Of a stretch of 8,311 nucleotides of DNA, positions 6,459-8,311 are shown one piece after another (position 1 is the first letter of the stretch; each line of letters begins with the position of its first letter). Below the pieces are notes generated by a model. That model was not told the origin of the DNA, made no database searches, and saw only the letters and a list, made by a program, of their open reading frames with translations. The position numbers were made by a program, and so were the translations under genes. Location: assembly GCA_946644025.1 (NCBI GenBank), contig CAMPCG010000117.1:1-8311 (forward strand), given 5' to 3'. The DNA is from an uncultured Prevotellaceae bacterium. Lineage in GTDB: Bacteria > Bacteroidota > Bacteroidia > Bacteroidales > Bacteroidaceae.

Positions 6459-7520
6459 TTGACTCATCATCCCAAATTGTACAGATTAGCATTACTTGGC
6501 GTCCTGGCGCTCGCGTCGTGTACCGAGCAGCCCGCGCCTCCACCGCCCTCGCCCGTGTGGGCGACGGCCCCCGACGATGAAGGCTTCGACCTGCCCACCA
6601 TAGAGAAAGCCGGCGAGCTGATAGCCCTCACCCTCTCGGGCCCCGACACTTACTACGACTACCAGGGCCGCCACCTCGGCGTCCACTACCTGATGTGCGA
6701 GAAGTTCGCCGGCAGCCTTGGCGTGCGGCTGCGCGTCGAGGTGTGCCGCGACACCGCCGAGCTGCTCACCCGCCTGGCCGACGGCGACGGCGACCTCATC
6801 GCCCTGCGCATGAAGAGCGACTCGCTCGGCGTGGGCTGGCAGGTAGGCCCCGGAAAGCCGCTGCTCGAGGAGGCGCTGCAAGCGTGGTACCACCCCACCC
6901 TCTTCGCCGAGACGCAGGCCAAGGAGCGGCAGCTGCTCTCGCTGAAGAAGGTGAAGCGCCGCGTCTACGCCCCCATGCTGTCGAAGGGCGTCATCTCCCA
7001 CTTCGACGGTCACTTCAAGCTCTATGGCCGCCGCATAGGCTGGGACTGGCGACTGCTGGCCGCCCAGTGCTACCAGGAGTCGACCTTCGACCCCGAGGCC
7101 CGCTCCTGGGCCGGCGCTCGCGGTCTGATGCAGATCATGCCCGCCACCGCCGACCACCTGGGCCTGCCCCGCGACCAAATGAACAATCCTGAGCGCAGCA
7201 TTGAGGCCGCCACGCGCTACCTGAAGGAGCTGGAAGGCAAGCTCTCCGACATTCCCGACCGCACGGAGCGGCAGAACCTGGTGCTGGCCAGCTACAACGG
7301 CGGCATACACCACATACGCGATGCCATGCGTCTCTGTCAGCGCGACGGCCGCAACCCCCACCGCTGGGCCGACGTGCAGCAGTACGTGCTGCGCCTGAGC
7401 GACCCGCGCTACTACCAGGACACCCTCGTACACTACGGCTACATGCGCGGACAGGAGACCGCCGACTACGTAGACCGCATACGCGAGCGCTACAAGAAAT
7501 ACAGAATTTCTGCAAGATAG
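6459..7520 (+). CDS. Lipoprotein lytic transglycosylase, MltF-like with a shortened solute-binding domain
   Basis: The 353-residue product begins with a lipoprotein signal (hydrophobic LALLGVLALAS, lipobox LASC with C21) and a Pro-rich tether (25-32). Residues about 46-160 resemble the first half of the solute-binding domain that precedes the catalytic part in MltF proteins (IEKAGELIALTLSGPDTYYDYQGRHLGVHY...). The SLT catalytic domain follows, with E207 in CYQESTFDP as the catalytic glutamate, GLMQIMPAT (222-230) and ASYNGG (277-282). Such enzymes cleave peptidoglycan glycan strands, forming 1,6-anhydro ends, from the outer membrane's periplasmic face. No ATG precedes the lipobox in this frame after a stop at 6435-6437, so the start must be TTG at 6459 or, less likely, TTG at 6477. 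It lies 13 bp after the kinase gene and is the last gene of the run. Confidence 0.92.
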   Translation: MTHHPKLYRLALLGVLALASCTEQPAPPPPSPVWATAPDDEGFDLPTIEKAGELIALTLSGPDTYYDYQGRHLGVHYLMCEKFAGSLGVRLRVEVCRDTAELLTRLADGDGDLIALRMKSDSLGVGWQVGPGKPLLEEALQAWYHPTLFAETQAKERQLLSLKKVKRRVYAPMLSKGVISHFDGHFKLYGRRIGWDWRLLAAQCYQESTFDPEARSWAGARGLMQIMPATADHLGLPRDQMNNPERSIEAATRYLKELEGKLSDIPDRTERQNLVLASYNGGIHHIRDAMRLCQRDGRNPHRWADVQQYVLRLSDPRYYQDTLVHYGYMRGQETADYVDRIRERYKKYRISAR

Positions 7521-7612
7521 TGATAAGTGACGGGGAGGGGAGCGGCTGCGCCGTCGTTTGGTATACCTTGGACTTTTTAAAGTGAACCCATCAGTGAATG
7601 TTCACAACATAC

Positions 7613-7650
7613 TAAAAGGGCGCACCTCGAAAGAGATGCGCCCTTATTAT
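7613..7650. terminator. Bidirectional terminator between convergent genes
   Basis: AAGGGCGCA (7616-7624) pairs perfectly with TGCGCCCTT (7637-7645). After a C/A mismatch, CTC/GAG closes a GAAA tetraloop (7629-7632). On the minus strand the stem is extended by TT to make a T4 run, suited to ending rpsA, whose stop is 24 bp away. On the plus strand ATTATAATT follows, suited to ending the transglycosylase transcript. The rest of 7521-7612 shows only a weak GTGAAC/GTTCAC inverted pair (about 7582-7604). Confidence 0.85.
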
Positions 7651-7668
7651 AATTAATGTGTGTAAGGA

Positions 7669-8311
7669 TTACTCCTTGCCCTCCATCTGAGCCTTGAGGT
7701 TGGCCAGGACATCGAGGTCGCCGAGCGTGGTGCTGGCAGCAACGTTCTCAATCTTCGGCGTGTCGTCCTTCTTGGCGGCGCGGGGAGCGGCACCCTTGCG
7801 GGCAGCGGCGCGCTTCTCGTCGCGGGCGGGATCCTCGAAGGTGCGGCTGTGCGAGAGGATGATGCGCTTGGAGTCCTTGTTGAACTCAATCACCTTGAAG
7901 GGCAGCTCCTCGCCCTGCTGGGCCTGCGAGCCATCCTCCTTGACGAGGTGCTTGGGCGTAGCGAAGCCCTCGACATTCTCGGCCAGCTGGATGACGGCGC
8001 CCTTCTCGAGCACCTCGAGCACCTTACCGGTGTGGATGCTGCCGACGGTGAACTGTGTCTCGAACTGGTCCCAGGGATTGTCCTCGAGCTGCTTGTGGCC
8101 GAGGCTGAGACGGCGGTTCTCCTTGTCAATATCGAGCACGATGACGTCGATAGGCTCGCCCACCTTGGTGAACTCCGAGGGGTGCTTCACCTTCTTGGTC
8201 CACGAGAGGTCGCTGATGTGGATCAGTCCGTCGACACCCTCCTCCAGCTCTACGAACACGCCGAAGTTGGTGACGTTGCGCACATGTGCGGTGTGCTTCG
8301 AGCGCACGGGG
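7669..8311 (-). CDS. rpsA: 30S ribosomal protein S1, C-terminal part (5' partial)
   Basis: The frame is open to the right edge of the window; the GTG at 8307 is an internal valine codon, so the start lies outside. About 213 residues are visible. They contain two S1 RNA-binding (OB-fold) repeats: the first is HVRNVTNFGVFVELEEGVDGLIHISDLSW...ENRRLSLGHKQL, the second FTVGSIHTGKVLEVLEKGAVIQLAENVEGF...SKRIILSHSRTFED. A basic, Ala-rich linker (DEKRAAARKGAAPRAAKK) and a short tail with TLGDLDVLANLKAQME follow, as in Bacteroidetes S1. S1 sits on the small ribosomal subunit and helps mRNAs bind. This matters in this phylum, where Shine-Dalgarno sites are rare. The gene ends in TAA and is followed by the shared terminator. 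Confidence 0.93.
   Translation of the reverse strand, partial: PVRSKHTAHVRNVTNFGVFVELEEGVDGLIHISDLSWTKKVKHPSEFTKVGEPIDVIVLDIDKENRRLSLGHKQLEDNPWDQFETQFTVGSIHTGKVLEVLEKGAVIQLAENVEGFATPKHLVKEDGSQAQQGEELPFKVIEFNKDSKRIILSHSRTFEDPARDEKRAAARKGAAPRAAKKDDTPKIENVAASTTLGDLDVLANLKAQMEGKE

Noticed and set aside
6492..7433. 313-residue minus-strand frame opposite the transglycosylase
   Set aside because: It is a shadow of the GC-rich real gene; the product is repetitive Val/Ala/Gly-rich sequence with no family features.

Overview
The window looks like a chromosomal segment from a GC-rich member of the Bacteroidales, most likely a Prevotella-type organism. Four things point there: a SusD/RagB outer-membrane nutrient-binding protein; a DUF3127 protein; Bacteroidetes-style promoters (TTG near -33, TAnnTTTG near -7) in the few AT-rich gaps; and a ribosomal protein S1 with a tail of the Bacteroidetes kind. 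The genus is an inference; no rRNA or other decisive marker is present.

Layout from left to right. (1) Positions 3-1886: the 3' part of a susD-like gene on the plus strand, closed by a strong intrinsic terminator. Its susC partner is expected upstream, outside the window. (2) Positions 1979-2347: an AT-rich, non-coding repeat element built from a 9-bp unit. The left half carries the unit in one orientation and the right half in the other. The element is bounded by a perfect 16-bp inverted repeat and contains an exact 60-bp tandem duplication. (3) Positions 2355-3557: dnaN (beta sliding clamp) on the minus strand, with a 14-bp perfect terminator stem and a near-ideal promoter. (4) From 3713, divergent from dnaN: a DUF3127 protein with an SSB-like architecture, then an exonuclease (DnaQ-like DEDDh with an ExoX-like C-terminal module), a receiver-histidine kinase hybrid and a lipoprotein lytic transglycosylase. 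The last three are separated by only 27 and 13 bp and have one visible promoter, so they are probably one operon. (5) Positions 7616-7645: a bidirectional terminator between convergent genes. (6) From 7669 to the window edge: the C-terminal part of rpsA on the minus strand.

Functionally the centre is a DNA-replication/repair neighbourhood (clamp, putative ssDNA-binding-like protein, 3'-5' exonuclease), and the exonuclease transcript appears to run on into a signalling and a cell-wall gene. There is no CRISPR array, transposase, tRNA or phage gene. The most unusual items are the 9-bp-unit palindromic repeat element, the SSB-like acidic tip on the DUF3127 protein, and the lytic transglycosylase, which starts at TTG and carries only about half of the usual solute-binding domain.
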